From positions 2,845,001 through 2,909,000 of the forward strand of contig NZ_CP158299.1 in the NCBI RefSeq assembly GCF_040256395.1: a stretch of 64,000 nt of DNA, in the 5' to 3' direction. How positions within the stretch are numbered: the stretch's first letter is position 1; each line of letters starts with the position of its first letter. Origin of the DNA: Deinococcus sonorensis KR-87 (GTDB lineage: Bacteria > Deinococcota > Deinococci > Deinococcales > Deinococcaceae). Position numbers and translations under genes: made by a program. Positions 10,108 to 20,514 of the stretch are shown here, piece after piece. Below the pieces are notes generated by a model. The model was given only the letters and a program-made list of their open reading frames with translations, was not told the DNA's origin and did no database searches.

Positions 10108-10146
10108 GGGAGCGCCGCCGACCCTGAGGGACCCGGCGGCGCTCCC
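10108..10146 (+). terminator. terminator after ftsZ
   Basis: GGGAGCGCCGCCG pairs perfectly with CGGCGGCGCTCCC over a 13-base loop, followed by GTTTC. Located 23 bases after the ftsZ stop. Confidence 0.75.
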
Positions 10147-10167
10147 GTTTCGCCGGCTCTCCCCTGC

Positions 10168-10173
10168 TAGAGT
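10168..10173 (+). promoter_or_regulatory. -10 element, leaderless Nudix gene
   Basis: TAGAGT ends 7 bases before ATG 10181. Confidence 0.55.
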
Positions 10174-10180
10174 GGCCCGG

Positions 10181-10693
10181 ATGAGCGAAAACACGGACAC
10201 CCAGGTGATCTATCGGGGCCACCTCCTGCAGCTGGAAGTGGAAGCGGGCAAGTGGGAGATCGTGCGGCACGCCAACGCCGTGGCCGTGCTGGCCCTGGAC
10301 GAGCAGGGCCGGATGCTGTGTGTGCGGCAGGAGCGCCGGGCCATCGGTCAGGCCACCGTCGAGGCCCCCGCCGGCCTGATCGACGACGGCGAGACGCCGG
10401 AGCAGGCCGCCGTGCGCGAGCTGCAGGAGGAGGCGGGGCTCAAGGCCGACATGACCCTGCTGACCCGCTTCTACACCAGCCCCGGCTACTGCGACGAGGA
10501 GATTTTTCTGTTCCAGGCAAGCAACCTGCAGGAATCGCGGCTCCCGATGGACGACGACGAGGACATCGAGGTGCTGTGGCTGCCCCCACAGCAGGTGCTG
10601 GACGAGCTGAAGGCCGGCACCCTGACCGGCAGCGCCAGCACCGTGACGGCGGCCCTGTACGCGGTGCAGCTGCAGCAGGCGAAGCAGCCGTGA
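10181..10693 (+). CDS. Nudix hydrolase, ADP-ribose pyrophosphatase type
   Basis: 170 residues from ATG 10181. The Nudix box runs from G65 to about L87 (GLIDDGETPEQAAVREL then QEEAGL) and supplies the metal-binding glutamates. The preceding beta strands and YTSPGYCDEEIFLF after the box resemble ADP-ribose pyrophosphatases, which clear ADP-ribose to AMP and ribose-5-phosphate. An upstream in-frame extension to 10103 is rejected because it crosses the ftsZ terminator and a good -10 box. Overlaps ribF by four bases. Confidence 0.88.
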   Translation: MSENTDTQVIYRGHLLQLEVEAGKWEIVRHANAVAVLALDEQGRMLCVRQERRAIGQATVEAPAGLIDDGETPEQAAVRELQEEAGLKADMTLLTRFYTSPGYCDEEIFLFQASNLQESRLPMDDDEDIEVLWLPPQQVLDELKAGTLTGSASTVTAALYAVQLQQAKQP

Positions 10694-11592
10694 AGACCTA
10701 CGTCGCGCCCAGCCAGCGCCCGGACACCGGGACGGCGGTGGCGGTGGGCAGCTTCGACGGGGTCCACCTGGGGCACCAGGCGCTGCTGGCCCGCCTCAAG
10801 GAACGTGCCCGGCACTACCGGGTGCCGAGCGTGGTGTATACCTTCGACCCGCCCACCCGGGTGCTGACGCAGGGCGTGGAGTTCCTGAGCACGCTGCCGG
10901 AAAAGATCGAGTTGCTGGCCCGCTACGGCATTGACGAGGTGATCGCGGTACCGTTCACCAGCGAGTTCGCGGCCCGACCCAAGGAAGCGTTCCTGGACGA
11001 CCTGCGGGCGCTGCACCCGCACGCCGTGGTGGTGGGCGAGGACTTTCACTTTGGCCGCGGCCGGGCCGGGGGTCTGGCCAACCTGTCGGCCGTGACCGAG
11101 GACGTGGTGGCGCTGCCGATGCACAGTCTGGGCGGGCAGGACATCAAGAGCACCCGCATCCGGGAGCTGCTCAAGGCGGGGGACGTGGAAGCCGCCGCCC
11201 GCTTCCTGGGCCGCCACTACGACGCGCAGGGCGTGGTGGTGCAGGGCGATCAGCTGGGCCGCACCATCGGGGTCCCCACTGCCAACATCCGGGTGCCGGA
11301 GGGCAAGGCGCTGCCGCTCGGGGTGTTCGCCGCCTTTGTGTACACCGACGACGGGCAGCGGCACGCCAGCATGGTGAACGTGGGCTACCGGCCCACCGTG
11401 CAGGGACGCGAACTGCGCTTCGAGGCGCACCTGCTGGACTTCAGCGGCGACCTGTACGGCCAGGAGGTGCAGGTGAAGTTCTGGCATTTCCTGCGCGGCG
11501 AGCAGAAGTTCGATGGGCTGGACGCGCTGAAGCGGCAGCTGGCGCTGGATGCGGATCAGGCCCGCGCCCGGCTGCAGGCCGGAGGCGACTGA
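10690..11592 (+). CDS. ribF: bifunctional riboflavin kinase/FAD synthetase RibF
   Basis: Makes FMN and then FAD. 300 residues from GTG 10690 (GTGA overlap with the Nudix gene). The N-terminal nucleotidyltransferase half has GSFDGVHLGH at 20-29. The C-terminal kinase half, from about residue 180, shows GRTIGVPTANI and VNVGYRPTV. No FMN riboswitch was seen upstream; the gene depends on the Nudix promoter. Confidence 0.95.
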   Translation: MKTYVAPSQRPDTGTAVAVGSFDGVHLGHQALLARLKERARHYRVPSVVYTFDPPTRVLTQGVEFLSTLPEKIELLARYGIDEVIAVPFTSEFAARPKEAFLDDLRALHPHAVVVGEDFHFGRGRAGGLANLSAVTEDVVALPMHSLGGQDIKSTRIRELLKAGDVEAAARFLGRHYDAQGVVVQGDQLGRTIGVPTANIRVPEGKALPLGVFAAFVYTDDGQRHASMVNVGYRPTVQGRELRFEAHLLDFSGDLYGQEVQVKFWHFLRGEQKFDGLDALKRQLALDADQARARLQAGGD

Positions 11593-12686
11593 TGGGCTAC
11601 TTCGACGTGGTGCCGGCCGGTCTGCCGCCGCGCCTGGAGGGACTGCACGTGCTCACCAAGGCAGGCGTGCGCGGCGCGCCCGGCGTGGACGACGCCCAGG
11701 CGCTGCTGGCCCAGACGCTGATCAAGAAGCGGGTGCAGGGCGAACTGCTGGACCTGAGCGCCATGGGCGGCCTGCTGGACGCGCTGCCGGGCATCGAGCT
11801 GCTGGCGGTGGAGGGTTCGGCGCCGGCCCTGCGGGTGCTGGCCGAGGCCGGCATTCCGCACCGTGCCGCGCTGCCGGGCGACGACCTGGGGCGGCACCGG
11901 CAGGTGGCTCTGACCTTGTCCGGCGACCGGGGCAATACCTATATCGAGGCGCAACTGGCCTGGGCGCACCAGTGCACTCAGCCGGGCGGCACACTGTATC
12001 TGGCCGGCGACAAGGACAAGGGCTTTGACCGTTACGTCCGGCGGGCCGGGGCACTCTACGGCTCCGGAGAGGTGATCGCGCGTGACGGAGGCATGCGGGT
12101 GGCCGCGCTGGTGCGGCGTCCGGGCGCCACGCCGCCGCAACCGGAACCGGAGCGCTACGAGACCCACGGCCTGACGGTGGTGGGCTACCCCGGCGTGTTC
12201 AGCGCCGCGCGGCTGGACCGGGCCACCGAGCTGCTGCTCTCCACCCTGGAGGGCCGACCACTGGCCGGACAGCGGGTGCTGGACCTGGGCTGCGGGGCCG
12301 GCGTCATCGGCGCGTGGGCCGCGCGGCAGGGGGCAACGGCCACCCTGCTGGACGCCGACCTGATGAGCGTGCAGAGTGCCGAAGCCACCCTGCAGGCCAG
12401 CGGTCTGGAGGGGCGGGTGCTGCACAGCGATGTGGACGCCGCCCTGGACGACGACGGCTACGACCTGGCATTGAGCAATCCGCCGTTTCACGTGGGGCGG
12501 GGGGTGGTGCTGGACGTGGCCGCCGAGTTCGTGGCGGCGGCGCGGCGGCGCCTGCGGCCCGGCGGCGCACTGGTGCTGGTGGCCAACGACTTTCTGCCGT
12601 ACGAGGGGCTGCTGCGCGGCTGGACCCGTCCGGTCACGCTGGCGCAGGGCGGCGGCTTCAAGGTGTTGCAGGCCGAGCGGCCCTGA
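11592..12686 (+). CDS. class I SAM methyltransferase, RsmC-like
   Basis: 364 residues; ATG overlaps the ribF stop (TGATG). The N-terminal half is a degenerate methyltransferase-like domain and the C-terminal half is catalytic, with SAM loop VLDLGCGAGVIG near residue 230 and the N6/N2-methyltransferase motif NPPF at N296-F299. This two-half plan matches small-subunit guanine-N2 methyltransferases such as RsmC. The exact RNA site is inference. Confidence 0.8.
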   Translation: MGYFDVVPAGLPPRLEGLHVLTKAGVRGAPGVDDAQALLAQTLIKKRVQGELLDLSAMGGLLDALPGIELLAVEGSAPALRVLAEAGIPHRAALPGDDLGRHRQVALTLSGDRGNTYIEAQLAWAHQCTQPGGTLYLAGDKDKGFDRYVRRAGALYGSGEVIARDGGMRVAALVRRPGATPPQPEPERYETHGLTVVGYPGVFSAARLDRATELLLSTLEGRPLAGQRVLDLGCGAGVIGAWAARQGATATLLDADLMSVQSAEATLQASGLEGRVLHSDVDAALDDDGYDLALSNPPFHVGRGVVLDVAAEFVAAARRRLRPGGALVLVANDFLPYEGLLRGWTRPVTLAQGGGFKVLQAERP

Positions 12687-12748
12687 GGACGCAAGACTGA
12701 TGCCGGTCCAAGTGTTGCCTGATGCCGGGACAGGCCGCGGAGGTCTGC

Positions 12749-12754
12749 TAGACT
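12749..12754 (+). promoter_or_regulatory. -10 element for rpoD
   Basis: TAGACT, predicted leader about 50 bases before ATG 12813. Confidence 0.5.
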
Positions 12755-12812
12755 GACCCGTTGATCGCGTTTCCCACGTTTCACTTCGCTGTGCAGCGAG
12801 CATGGAGTCCAC

Positions 12813-14381
<1,569 letters not shown>

Positions 14382-14398
14382 GCGGAAACTCCAGAGTA

Positions 14399-14430
14399 GG
14401 GCGGGCCCCCCCAGTCGAGGTGACCCGCCC
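14399..14430 (+). terminator. terminator after rpoD
   Basis: GGGCGGG and CCCGCCC flank an 18-base loop, followed by TTCCTGTT. 17 bases after the stop. Confidence 0.6.
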
Positions 14431-14465
14431 TTCCTGTTGCCTCTGCCCCGCCCTCACCCGCCTGC

Positions 14466-14471
14466 TAGGCT
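14466..14471 (+). promoter_or_regulatory. -10 element, leaderless DUF4129 gene
   Basis: TAGGCT ends 8 bases before ATG 14480. Confidence 0.5.
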
Positions 14472-14479
14472 GACCACAG

Positions 14480-15844
14480 ATGACCGGACTGGCCCGTTCT
14501 CCCGCCGCTTCCGTGCGTTGGCACCCGTGGCTGGCCGTGCTGCTGCCGTTCACGGCGCTGGGGCTGCTGCCGTGGTGGGTGTGTCTGGCCCAGTGCGCGG
14601 CGCTGACCGTGGGGCGCCTGAACGACAATGCACGCAGCATCGGTTTCCTGCTGGTGGTGCTGGGGGCCACCGCTGCCGCCCTCACCCGCCTGCCGGATCT
14701 GATCTCCACCGGCACCCTGTTCGTGGGAGGTGCACTGCTGGGCGCCGCCGGGCTGTTGAGTCTGAACCTGCTGGAACACGGCCGGCCGATCGGCCTGCTG
14801 CCCGGCACGGCCGCGCTGCTGCTCGCCCCCACGCCGGTGGGCCTGATCGCACTGCTGCTGGCGGCCCTCTCGACCGGCGGACCGGACGGGGTGCCGGCCC
14901 GCCGGCTGGACCGCCCCGGCACCCTTCCGGCCCTGCTGGGCGCGGTGCTGCTGCTGGGGGTGCTCTGCCTGCTGCTGCCGGCAGCGCCAGCACCCCCAGG
15001 TATCCATCCTTCCACTGCCACCACCCAGCCGGGGACACCGGCAGCCCCCTCCCCCACGCTCACGCCCGGCAGCACGGTGAACAGTGGCCCATCAGCCGCC
15101 CCGCCGCCTCGCACTCGACTGATGCTGGACCTCCCGTGGTCGCCGTTCTCCGAGTCGATGTGGCTGCTGGCAGGCCTGCTGATGGTGATCTGCATGCTGC
15201 TGTTGCTGAGACAGGCGCAGGCGGCGCGGCGCGCCCAGCGTTCCGGCTGGGCGGAGTATGTGGCGGCCGTGGGCCTGCTGGCGCTGCTGCTGATGCTGTT
15301 TGTGGTGGGCCTGGGCACCCGCTCGGGCGGTCAGGGACAGCAGGCGTTGTCCGACGCGCCGCAACGGACCCGAGCTGACATCGTGACCACAGTGCCCCCA
15401 GACCGCGTGACCACGCTGGTGCTGGACGTGGGGGCCGGGGTGGCGGTGCTGGTGTTCGGGGCGCTGGCGGCGCTGCTGTGGGCCGCCTCACGGGAGCGGG
15501 CCGGCAGTCTGAAGGCCGCTCCGGCGAGCGCCTCTCCGGCGGGGGTCCACCCCTCCCCTGACCTGCCGCTGCACCGGGTCCGGCGCGCCTGGCAGCAGGC
15601 CGAGGCCGCCCTGGGCAGCGCCGGGCTGGGCCGACACCCCAGCGAGGCTCCGGAGGCGTACCGGGACCGGCTGGCCCCGCTGGTTCCGGCACTCCACGCT
15701 CCGCTGTCCACCCTGACCGATCTGTACCTGCCGGTGCGCTACGGCGGCGACCTGAGCGAGCAGGACGCCGAGCAGGCCGAGCAGGCGGCGCGGCAGATCA
15801 TGGCCCTGATCCCTTCCCTCCCGAAACGAGACGACGATGACTGA
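14480..15844 (+). CDS. multi-pass membrane protein with C-terminal DUF4129 domain
   Basis: 454 residues. About five hydrophobic segments in residues 14-175, a Pro/Thr-rich loop (about 175-215), three further membrane helices (about 224-345), and a cytosolic helical tail from about 365 that fits DUF4129 (LHRVRRAWQQAEAAL, then HPSEAPEAYRDRL). DUF4129 proteins usually sit with MoxR and DUF58 genes, as here. The common transglutaminase partner is not seen. Stop overlaps moxR by eight bases. Function unknown; probably a membrane platform for the MoxR system. Confidence 0.75.
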   Translation: MTGLARSPAASVRWHPWLAVLLPFTALGLLPWWVCLAQCAALTVGRLNDNARSIGFLLVVLGATAAALTRLPDLISTGTLFVGGALLGAAGLLSLNLLEHGRPIGLLPGTAALLLAPTPVGLIALLLAALSTGGPDGVPARRLDRPGTLPALLGAVLLLGVLCLLLPAAPAPPGIHPSTATTQPGTPAAPSPTLTPGSTVNSGPSAAPPPRTRLMLDLPWSPFSESMWLLAGLLMVICMLLLLRQAQAARRAQRSGWAEYVAAVGLLALLLMLFVVGLGTRSGGQGQQALSDAPQRTRADIVTTVPPDRVTTLVLDVGAGVAVLVFGALAALLWAASRERAGSLKAAPASASPAGVHPSPDLPLHRVRRAWQQAEAALGSAGLGRHPSEAPEAYRDRLAPLVPALHAPLSTLTDLYLPVRYGGDLSEQDAEQAEQAARQIMALIPSLPKRDDDD

Positions 15845-16781
15845 CTTCACCACCCGCATCCTGAACAACGTGGCCACCGTGCTGGTGGGCAAGGACGACG
15901 TGACCCGCCTGGCCCTGGCGGCGATTCTGGCCGGCGGCCACGTGCTGCTGGAGGACGCGCCCGGCACCGGCAAGACCATGCTGGCGCGCGCCCTGGCCGT
16001 GAGCCTGGGCCTGAGCTACCGCCGGGTGCAGTTCACGCCGGACCTGCTGCCCAGCGACGTGACCGGCGTGAGCGTGTACCGCGACGGCCGGTTCGAGTTC
16101 GTGCCGGGGCCGATCTTCACCGGCCTGCTGCTGGCCGACGAGATCAACCGCGCCACCCCCAAGACCCAGTCGGCGCTGCTGGAGGCGATGGGCGAGGGGC
16201 AGGTGACCGAGAGCGGCGTGACGCACCGGCTGACCCAGCCGTTCGTGGTGGTGGCGACCCAGAACCCCATCGAACACGAGGGCACCTACCGGCTGCCGGA
16301 AGCGCAGCTGGACCGCTTCGTGGTGAAACTGTCGGTGGGCTACCCGACCGTGCAGCAGGAGGCCGAGATGCTGGCCCGCCTGCAGCAGCGCCACCCGATC
16401 GAGACGCTGCAGCCGGTGGCGACCCCACAGGAGCTGCTGAGTGCCCAGGCCCAGGTGCGCAGCATCCGGGTAGACCCGGACCTGCAGGCCTACGTCGCGC
16501 AGCTGTCGGCCAGCAGCCGGCAGCACCCGCAGGTGGCGCTGGGGGGCGGGCCACGCGCCAGCCTGGCGCTGCAGTCGGTGGCGCAGGCGCTGGCGTTTCT
16601 GCAGGGCCGCAGCTTCGTGACGCCCGGCGACCTGAAGCGCGCGGCGCCCGCCGTGCTGACCCACCGCCTGAGCCTGACCACCGAGGCACGCCTGACCGGG
16701 GTGCGGCCCGAGGCGGTGGTGGCCGCCGTGCTGCAGGACCTGCCGGTGCCGGTCGAGGCCAGCGCCCCGGAGCTGCGCTGA
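15837..16781 (+). CDS. MoxR-family AAA+ ATPase
   Basis: 314 residues, the family length. Walker A EDAPGTGKTMLA near residues 38-49, Walker B LLLADEINRA near 97-106, sensor 1 VVATQNPIEHEGTY. MoxR ATPases act as chaperones that mature partner complexes, often with von Willebrand A or DUF58 proteins. Overlaps the DUF4129 gene and is three bases from the DUF58 gene, so the three form one operon. Confidence 0.92.
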   Translation: MTDFTTRILNNVATVLVGKDDVTRLALAAILAGGHVLLEDAPGTGKTMLARALAVSLGLSYRRVQFTPDLLPSDVTGVSVYRDGRFEFVPGPIFTGLLLADEINRATPKTQSALLEAMGEGQVTESGVTHRLTQPFVVVATQNPIEHEGTYRLPEAQLDRFVVKLSVGYPTVQQEAEMLARLQQRHPIETLQPVATPQELLSAQAQVRSIRVDPDLQAYVAQLSASSRQHPQVALGGGPRASLALQSVAQALAFLQGRSFVTPGDLKRAAPAVLTHRLSLTTEARLTGVRPEAVVAAVLQDLPVPVEASAPELR

Positions 16782-16784
16782 GCC

Positions 16785-17900
16785 GTGCCGGCCTTCGTGG
16801 CGTATGCGCTGCTGCTGCTGGTGCTGGCCGGGCTGATCTGGGCCGGCTGGCGGACACCGCCCCAGGTGCAGCTGGACCGGGAAGTGCCGCGTCAGGGATT
16901 CGAGGGCCGTGAGGTGCCCTTGACGGTGCGGCTGTGGGTCCGCGCCCGACTGCCGACCCGCCTGCGCCTGGACGACCCCACTCCCCTGGCGGTGGTGGCC
17001 GACGCCACGCTGCAGGTGGGCGGCCTGATGTGGGGCGAGCAGACACTGGAGCACCATGCCACCCTGACGCTCAACCGCCGGGGCGAGTACCGCTGGGCGC
17101 CGGTCACGCTGCGCTGGGCCGACCCGTTCGGGCTGTGGTGGCGCCGGGTGACGCTGGAGCAGCCCACCGCGCTGACCGTGTATCCCGGCACCCACGGCCT
17201 GCGGCTGCCGGCCCTGCTCCGCCCGCTGCTCTCGGAAGGGGAGCTGAGCCGCAGCATCGGCCTGGACGACCCGATCAGCCTGCGCGGGGCGCGGCCCTAC
17301 CTGCCGGGCGACCCGCCGGCCCGCATCCACTGGCGGCTGAGCGCCCGCACCGGCAGCATGATGGTGCGCGAACTGGAACGCACCGCGATGAGCAGCGTGC
17401 AGCTGCATCTGGACCGCAGCGGCGGCGAGGTGTACCTGGAGAGCGCGGTGCGGCTGGCGGCCAGCCTGATCCAGGAGGCGCTGGAACTGGACCTGCCCGT
17501 CTGTGTCAGTGACGACCTGGGCGCCACCCCACCGGGGCGCAGCCCGGAGGCGCTGCAGCTGGCCCTCACCCGGCTGGCAGCGCTGCAGGCCAGCCCACCG
17601 GGGCTGCCGGTGCACCTGCCCTCCCCGCGCCCCGGCAGCAACCTGATCGTGCTGACCCGCGACGCGCCGGAAGCGCTGGTGCAGGCGGCGCTGCTCGCCC
17701 GGGGCCGCGCCAGCCGGGTGGTGATCGTGGCGATTCCGGAGGGCTTCTACCTGGAGCCGGGCGAGTCGCCGCGCCGCCAGTGGGCGGGCCTGCCGCCCCG
17801 GCTGCGCGAGCTGGAACGCCGGGCCGGGGTGCTGATGGATGCCGGCGTCCTGGTGTTCGTGCTGCGCGGGAACATGAGCGTGCTGCGGCTGGGCGGCTGA
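16785..17900 (+). CDS. DUF58 domain protein, MoxR partner
   Basis: 371 residues from GTG 16785. Residues 5-20 are a membrane anchor; a beta-rich part follows and the DUF58 core is marked by LRGARPYLPGDPPARIHWRL around residue 170, with RTGSMMVREL just after. DUF58 proteins resemble von Willebrand A domains and are encoded beside MoxR. An exported or cell-envelope target is plausible but unproven. Confidence 0.88.
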   Translation: MPAFVAYALLLLVLAGLIWAGWRTPPQVQLDREVPRQGFEGREVPLTVRLWVRARLPTRLRLDDPTPLAVVADATLQVGGLMWGEQTLEHHATLTLNRRGEYRWAPVTLRWADPFGLWWRRVTLEQPTALTVYPGTHGLRLPALLRPLLSEGELSRSIGLDDPISLRGARPYLPGDPPARIHWRLSARTGSMMVRELERTAMSSVQLHLDRSGGEVYLESAVRLAASLIQEALELDLPVCVSDDLGATPPGRSPEALQLALTRLAALQASPPGLPVHLPSPRPGSNLIVLTRDAPEALVQAALLARGRASRVVIVAIPEGFYLEPGESPRRQWAGLPPRLRELERRAGVLMDAGVLVFVLRGNMSVLRLGG

Positions 17901-17962
17901 GTGCAGAGGGGTCGGTGAACGTTCGGTACAGCTGAATTCATGCCCCGGATGGAGCGGCACGC

Positions 17963-17968
17963 TACGGT
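17963..17968 (+). promoter_or_regulatory. -10 element for the small acidic protein
   Basis: TACGGT, 19 bases before ATG 17988. A second box, TACAGC at 17927-17932, would give a leaderless start at 17940 and add 16 residues; the GGAGG at 17976-17980 favours 17988. Confidence 0.4.
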
Positions 17969-17987
17969 CAGGGCAGGAGGACCCAGC

Positions 17988-18173
17988 ATGAGCGACCAGG
18001 ACAAGCAGCCCGGCGTCACCCCCGGCACCCAGGAAGCCCCGGCAACTGCCCAGGCACGCGGCGAGGACGCCGTGGACGTGGCCAGTCAGGGCAGCATGAT
18101 CACCTCTGATCCGCCGAGCAGCCTGATGCCCGACGAGGTGGCCGAAGAGGAAGCCAGCAGCGAGAGCGAGTGA
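17988..18173 (+). CDS. small acidic hypothetical protein
   Basis: 61 residues, rich in Asp, Glu, Ser, Pro and Gln, no Cys and no hydrophobic segment; it ends EVAEEEASSESE. Composition suggests a disordered, very hydrophilic protein, of the kind often seen in desiccation-tolerant bacteria, but no family was recognised. Strong GGAGG 7 bases upstream of the ATG and a good terminator directly downstream argue that it is a real single-gene unit. Confidence 0.65.
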   Translation: MSDQDKQPGVTPGTQEAPATAQARGEDAVDVASQGSMITSDPPSSLMPDEVAEEEASSESE

Positions 18174-18181
18174 AGCAGGAA

Positions 18182-18230
18182 CACAGGCGGGAACGAAGGT
18201 TATCTTCGTTCCCGCCTGTGGTGCTGTTTT
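18182..18230 (+). terminator. intrinsic terminator after the small acidic gene
   Basis: Perfect 17-base arms (left arm begins CACAGGCGGG) around a 5-base loop, then GTGCTGTTTT. Confidence 0.85.
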
Positions 18231-18320
18231 GGGTTCAAGTCGCGCAGATAGCGGACATGGAGCGCGGACCTTGCCCCAGGTCCGCCGTACCTGCTGCCAG
18301 ATCACCCGGCTCGCTCCAGA

Positions 18321-18343
18321 ACAAAGCGCCCCGGTTGGGGCGC
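18321..18343 (-). terminator. terminator of the ohr-like gene
   Basis: GCGCCCC-AACC-GGGGCGC on the minus strand followed by TTTGT, 16 bases past the stop at 18359. Confidence 0.75.
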
Positions 18344-18358
18344 ATTCGGTTGCTGGCT

Positions 18359-18796
18359 TCAGTCGAGGACGGTCAGGCGCACGTCCACATTGCCCTGGGT
18401 CGCCACGCTGTAGGGGCAGACCTCGTGGGCCGCGTGCACCAGCCGCTCGGCGGTGTCGCGGTCCACGCCGGGAATGCGCACCTGCAGCTCCACGTCCAGC
18501 TTGAAGGCCAGCCCGGCCTTCTGCAGCCCCACCTGGGCCGTCACCTCGCTGCCGTCGGCGTCCACCTTCTGCCGCCGCGCCACCACACCCAGCGCCCCCT
18601 GAAAGCAGGCCGCGTATCCGGCGGCGAACAGCTGCTCAGGGTTGGTGCCGCGGCCACCGTCGCCGCCGATCTCGCTCGGCACGCTCAGCTGCAGGTCCAG
18701 CCGGTCGTCGCTGCTCACGACGTGGCCGCCGCGCCCCCCGTGGGCGGTGGCCTGGGCGGTGTATAGGTTGGCACTCGGGCTGGTCGTCTGGGTCAT
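18359..18796 (-). CDS. Ohr/OsmC-family organic hydroperoxide reductase
   Basis: 145 residues from ATG 18796, with GGAGGAA directly upstream. Ohr enzymes reduce organic hydroperoxides with two cysteines. Both are present: AACFQGAL (about Cys 64) and the later HEVCPYS (about Cys 128), with Arg in GGRGG near the N-terminus as the usual third partner. Start at 18871 rejected because the extra 25 residues look non-coding and the ribosome site is at 18796. An OhrR operator could not be identified. Confidence 0.9.
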   Translation of the reverse strand: MTQTTSPSANLYTAQATAHGGRGGHVVSSDDRLDLQLSVPSEIGGDGGRGTNPEQLFAAGYAACFQGALGVVARRQKVDADGSEVTAQVGLQKAGLAFKLDVELQVRIPGVDRDTAERLVHAAHEVCPYSVATQGNVDVRLTVLD

Positions 18797-18889
18797 GGTA
18801 GTTCCTCCGGGCCGCATCATCTCAGGGGCACCGCTGCGGTACGGTGAGGCTTGACACGCTTGGAAAAACAAAGCGCTTGAAGTGTTGAT

Positions 18890-20494
18890 CTACGATTCTG
18901 CTGAGGGCGAAGTGGTGGCGGAGCGGGCCGCGCCGTTCAGCCCGGACGTCGCCGAGGTCCCGCCGTGGCCCTGCAGCAGCGACAGCAGGTTGACGCCGGT
19001 GGCCGTCTCGACCTGCTCCACCATGCCCACGATGTTGGCCGGCAGCAGCTGCATCGCCGAGCGGGCCGCCTGCCCGTTGCCCGAGTCGATCACCGTGAGC
19101 TTGTCAATGCTCATGCCGCGCACCGAAGCGGCAAACTGCTCCACGATCCCCGGCAGCATGTTCAACACGTAGGCGCGCTCGCCCTCTGGCCCGGCGTTGC
19201 GGAAGGCGTCCACCAGCAGCTGCACCGCCTGCGCCTTGGCCCGCCCCTCCTCGATGATCGGGGCCGCCGCCGCCTGCGCTTCCAGCAGGCTGGCCTCGCG
19301 CTTGGCCCGCGCCGGGGCCACCACATCGGCCTCATAGCGCTTCTGGTTCAGCACGATCCGCTCCTGCTCCAGCTGCTGCTGCGCCACCACCTGGGCGCGC
19401 TCGGCGGCCACCCGCGCCTCGTTCTCCCGGGACGCTGCCACCGCGTTCAGCTCGGCGGTGCGCACCCGGAACTCGTTCTGCCGCTCCAGAATCGCCTGCT
19501 CCGCACTGGTCTGCGCGATCTGGGCGCGCTGACGCGCCAGCGCCTCAGCTTCGGCCGCTTCGGCGTTCTGCTGCGCCTCGATGATGCGCGCCTGCCGGCT
19601 CGCCTCGGCCGTGCGCTGCCGCAGGGTCGCTTCCAGCGCGGCCCGCTCCTGCTCGAAACCCTGCGTAGCCCGCACCTTGGCCAGCTCCGACTCCACCGCC
19701 GCCTCGTTCTGGCGCGACAGCTGCACCGCGCCCAATTCGGTCTTGCGCACTTCCAGCTTGTTCTGCTCCTCCAACACCGCCTGGCTGCTGATCGCCTGCG
19801 CCACCTGACTGCGCTGACGCGCCTGCGCCTCGGCCTGGGTCGCCTCGGCGTCGCGCTCGGCCTCCGCAATGCGCGCCTCCTTGAGCACCTCCGCCGTCTT
19901 GCGCCGCCCGATGCTGCCCAGGTAGCCGCTGCCGTCCGAGACGTTCTGGATCTTCAACGTGTCGAGCCGGATGCCCAGGTTGCCCATGTCGTGCTCGGCT
20001 TCCTCGATCAGCGCCTCGGCAAAGCGCAGCCGGTCCTCGTTGATCTCCTCCGGCGTCAGGGTCGCCACCACGCCGCGCAGGTTGCCTTCCAGCGTGTCGC
20101 GGGTGATGTTGGTCAGCGCCTCCCTGGGGGTATCCAGGAAGCGCTCAATGGCATTGCTCAGCTGCGGCTCGTTGGCGTTGATCTTGACGTTCGCCACCGC
20201 GTGGATGGTCAGCGGAATGCCGCCCTTGCTGTAGGCGTTCTCAATCTTGAGGTCCAGAGGAATGGTGTTCAGGTCCATCCAGGCCACCTTCTCCAGCACT
20301 GGCACCCGGAAGGCCCGCCCGCCCCGGATGACCCGGTAGCCGACCGTGTCGCCCTCCGTGGTGACGCGCGAGCGCCCCGAAATCACCAGCACCTTGTTGG
20401 GCGGCACCACGATCAGGAAATTCTGAATCAGCACCACCACCACGATGATGCCCAGCACGATCAGCCCCGCCAGCACCAGCAGTTCCATATCCAT
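18890..20494 (-). CDS. flotillin-like SPFH membrane scaffold protein
   Basis: 534 residues from ATG 20494 (ATG 20488 is equally possible; GGAAGG and AAAGGA lie upstream). An N-terminal hairpin or transmembrane segment LVLAGLIVLGIIVVVVL, an SPFH domain (about residues 30-190), then a long Ala/Glu/Gln coiled coil (about 215-420) with repeated AEAEALARQRAQIAQ-type units and a Gly/Ser tail. Flotillins form membrane microdomain scaffolds and pair with NfeD proteins; the NfeD-like gene is 20 bases upstream. Confidence 0.92.
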   Translation of the reverse strand: MDMELLVLAGLIVLGIIVVVVLIQNFLIVVPPNKVLVISGRSRVTTEGDTVGYRVIRGGRAFRVPVLEKVAWMDLNTIPLDLKIENAYSKGGIPLTIHAVANVKINANEPQLSNAIERFLDTPREALTNITRDTLEGNLRGVVATLTPEEINEDRLRFAEALIEEAEHDMGNLGIRLDTLKIQNVSDGSGYLGSIGRRKTAEVLKEARIAEAERDAEATQAEAQARQRSQVAQAISSQAVLEEQNKLEVRKTELGAVQLSRQNEAAVESELAKVRATQGFEQERAALEATLRQRTAEASRQARIIEAQQNAEAAEAEALARQRAQIAQTSAEQAILERQNEFRVRTAELNAVAASRENEARVAAERAQVVAQQQLEQERIVLNQKRYEADVVAPARAKREASLLEAQAAAAPIIEEGRAKAQAVQLLVDAFRNAGPEGERAYVLNMLPGIVEQFAASVRGMSIDKLTVIDSGNGQAARSAMQLLPANIVGMVEQVETATGVNLLSLLQGHGGTSATSGLNGAARSATTSPSAES

Positions 20495-20514
20495 GTCCTT
20501 TCTTCCTTCCTGCC

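Noticed and set aside
17940..17987. Leaderless upstream start for the small acidic protein
   Set aside because: TACAGC plus 7-base spacing fits, but the added residues have poor codon bias and GGAGG supports ATG 17988.
15798..18305. 835-codon minus-strand frame across moxR and DUF58
   Set aside because: Shadow of three well-supported plus-strand genes; no motif.
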